6,405 nt of DNA from Alphaproteobacteria bacterium (GTDB lineage Bacteria; Pseudomonadota; Alphaproteobacteria; UBA8366): assembly GCA_030743445.1 (NCBI GenBank), contig JASLSL010000324.1, positions 1 to 6,405 of the forward strand, given 5' to 3'. The notes below the pieces were generated by a model. It saw nothing but the letters and a program-made list of their open reading frames with translations, was not told the DNA's origin and made no database searches. Positions within the stretch are counted from its first letter, which is position 1. The number at the start of each line of letters is the position of its first letter. The position numbers and the translations under genes were made by a program. This document shows, one piece after another, positions 5,889 through 6,405 of this stretch.

Positions 5889-6405
5889 CTTCGCCGGCCT
5901 GCAAGCGGTGGAGGCGCGCGTAGGCCCCGTCGAGCGCGAGCAGCTCTTCGTGGGATCCCTGCTCGACGATCTCGCCCCTGTCCAAAACGATGATTCGGTT
6001 GGCGTCGCGCAGGGTGGAGAGCCGGTGGGCGACGATCAACACCGTGCGGCCCTCGCAGATCGAGCGCATGTTCCGTTGGATCGCGCGCTCGGATTCGTAA
6101 TCCAAGGCGCTCGTCGCCTCGTCGAAGATCAATATCCTCGGATTGGTGATCAGTGCCCGGGCGATCGCGATACGCTGGCGCTGCCCGCCGGAAAGCGTGC
6201 TGCCGCGCTCGCCGACCACGGTGTCGTAGCCCTCGGTCAACTCCAAGATGAACTCGTGGGCGCCCGACAGCTCCGCCGCCGCGACGATCCGGTCCATCGG
6301 CAGCCCCGGATCGGAGAGCGCGATGTTGTCGCGCACCGTCCGGTTGAACAGGACATTTTCCTGCAGCACCACGCCGACCTGGCGGCGCAGCCACGCGGTA
6401 TCGAC
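5875..6405 (-). CDS. Type I secretion ABC exporter ATPase (HlyB-like), C-terminal part, 5' partial
   Basis: The frame is open to the window edge and ends at a TGA at 5877-5875; 176 residues are visible. It is the C-terminal two thirds of an ATP-binding domain: Q-loop VGVVLQENVLFN, a long helical region ending GYDTVVGERGSTLSGGQ, ABC signature LSGGQRQRIAIARAL, Walker B ILIFDEATSALD and H-loop IVAHRLST, then VEQGSHEELL and a short tail. The wording is close to the haemolysin exporter HlyB, including ALDYESE and the NM-x2-IC-x-GRTV stretch, so an RTX exporter is the best reading. Walker A, the membrane domain and any N-terminal C39-like domain lie beyond base 6405. It would energise export from the inner membrane together with the HlyD protein. 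A GTG at 6372 is an internal Val codon, not a start. Confidence 0.95.
   Translation of the reverse strand, partial: VDTAWLRRQVGVVLQENVLFNRTVRDNIALSDPGLPMDRIVAAAELSGAHEFILELTEGYDTVVGERGSTLSGGQRQRIAIARALITNPRILIFDEATSALDYESERAIQRNMRSICEGRTVLIVAHRLSTLRDANRIIVLDRGEIVEQGSHEELLALDGAYARLHRLQAGEDVAE

Noticed and set aside
4683..5993. Plus-strand open frames opposite the HlyD gene
   Set aside because: They are antisense to a complete, clearly recognisable HlyD protein, are Leu/Asp/Arg-rich, and have no domain.
5875..6372. GTG at 6372 as the start of a short ABC protein
   Set aside because: The same frame continues upstream to the window edge with conserved ATPase sequence (WLRRQVG before the Q-loop), so the GTG is an internal Val and the gene is truncated by the window.
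5699..6394. Minus-strand 231-codon frame overlapping both the ABC and HlyD genes
   Set aside because: Pro/Arg/Ala-rich shadow crossing two well-supported genes in another frame.
1..6405. A new defence or mobile system
   Set aside because: All coding capacity is accounted for by a type I exporter and its protease cargo. No transposase, integrase, nuclease, reverse transcriptase or terminal repeats are visible.

Overview
The window comes from a GC-rich Gram-negative bacterium. The codon usage (C/G-ending codons almost throughout) and the type I secretion genes suggest a proteobacterium, plausibly an alphaproteobacterium, but no marker gene is present to fix the taxon. All three real genes lie on the minus strand, so the biological reading direction is from base 6405 down to base 1.

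Layout in transcription order: (1) 6405-5875 is the C-terminal part of an ABC exporter ATPase of the HlyB/RTX-toxin type, with its 5' end outside the window. (2) 5888-4467 is a complete HlyD-family membrane fusion protein that overlaps the ABC gene by 14 bp, so the two form an operon. (3) 4466-4273 is a short AT-richer intergenic region. It holds a hairpin plus T-tract that looks like the terminator of the exporter operon, a candidate promoter, a perfect GTGA-N6-TCAC palindrome next to the candidate -35 box, and a pair of 18-bp imperfect direct repeats. (4) 4272-1 is a 1424-codon open frame still open at the window edge. It encodes a giant secreted subtilisin/kexin-like protease with a P-domain, a serralysin-like RTX beta-roll, tandem cadherin/Ig-like modules and two further RTX blocks.

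The functional picture is a dedicated type I secretion locus with its substrate next to it. The ABC protein and the HlyD adaptor would form the inner-membrane part of the channel and need an outer-membrane TolC-like partner, which is not in this window. They would export the large calcium-dependent protease, which lacks an N-terminal Sec signal and would carry its secretion signal at the C-terminus beyond base 1. The cargo seems to have its own promoter.

A very long plus-strand frame antisense to the protease is a codon-bias shadow, not a gene. I see no CRISPR, tRNA, rRNA, insertion sequence or defence system. The most unusual elements are the domain mix of the cargo, a Trp/Asn/Thr-rich insert with a poly-Thr run that splits one RTX-associated domain, and the organised regulatory region upstream of the protease.
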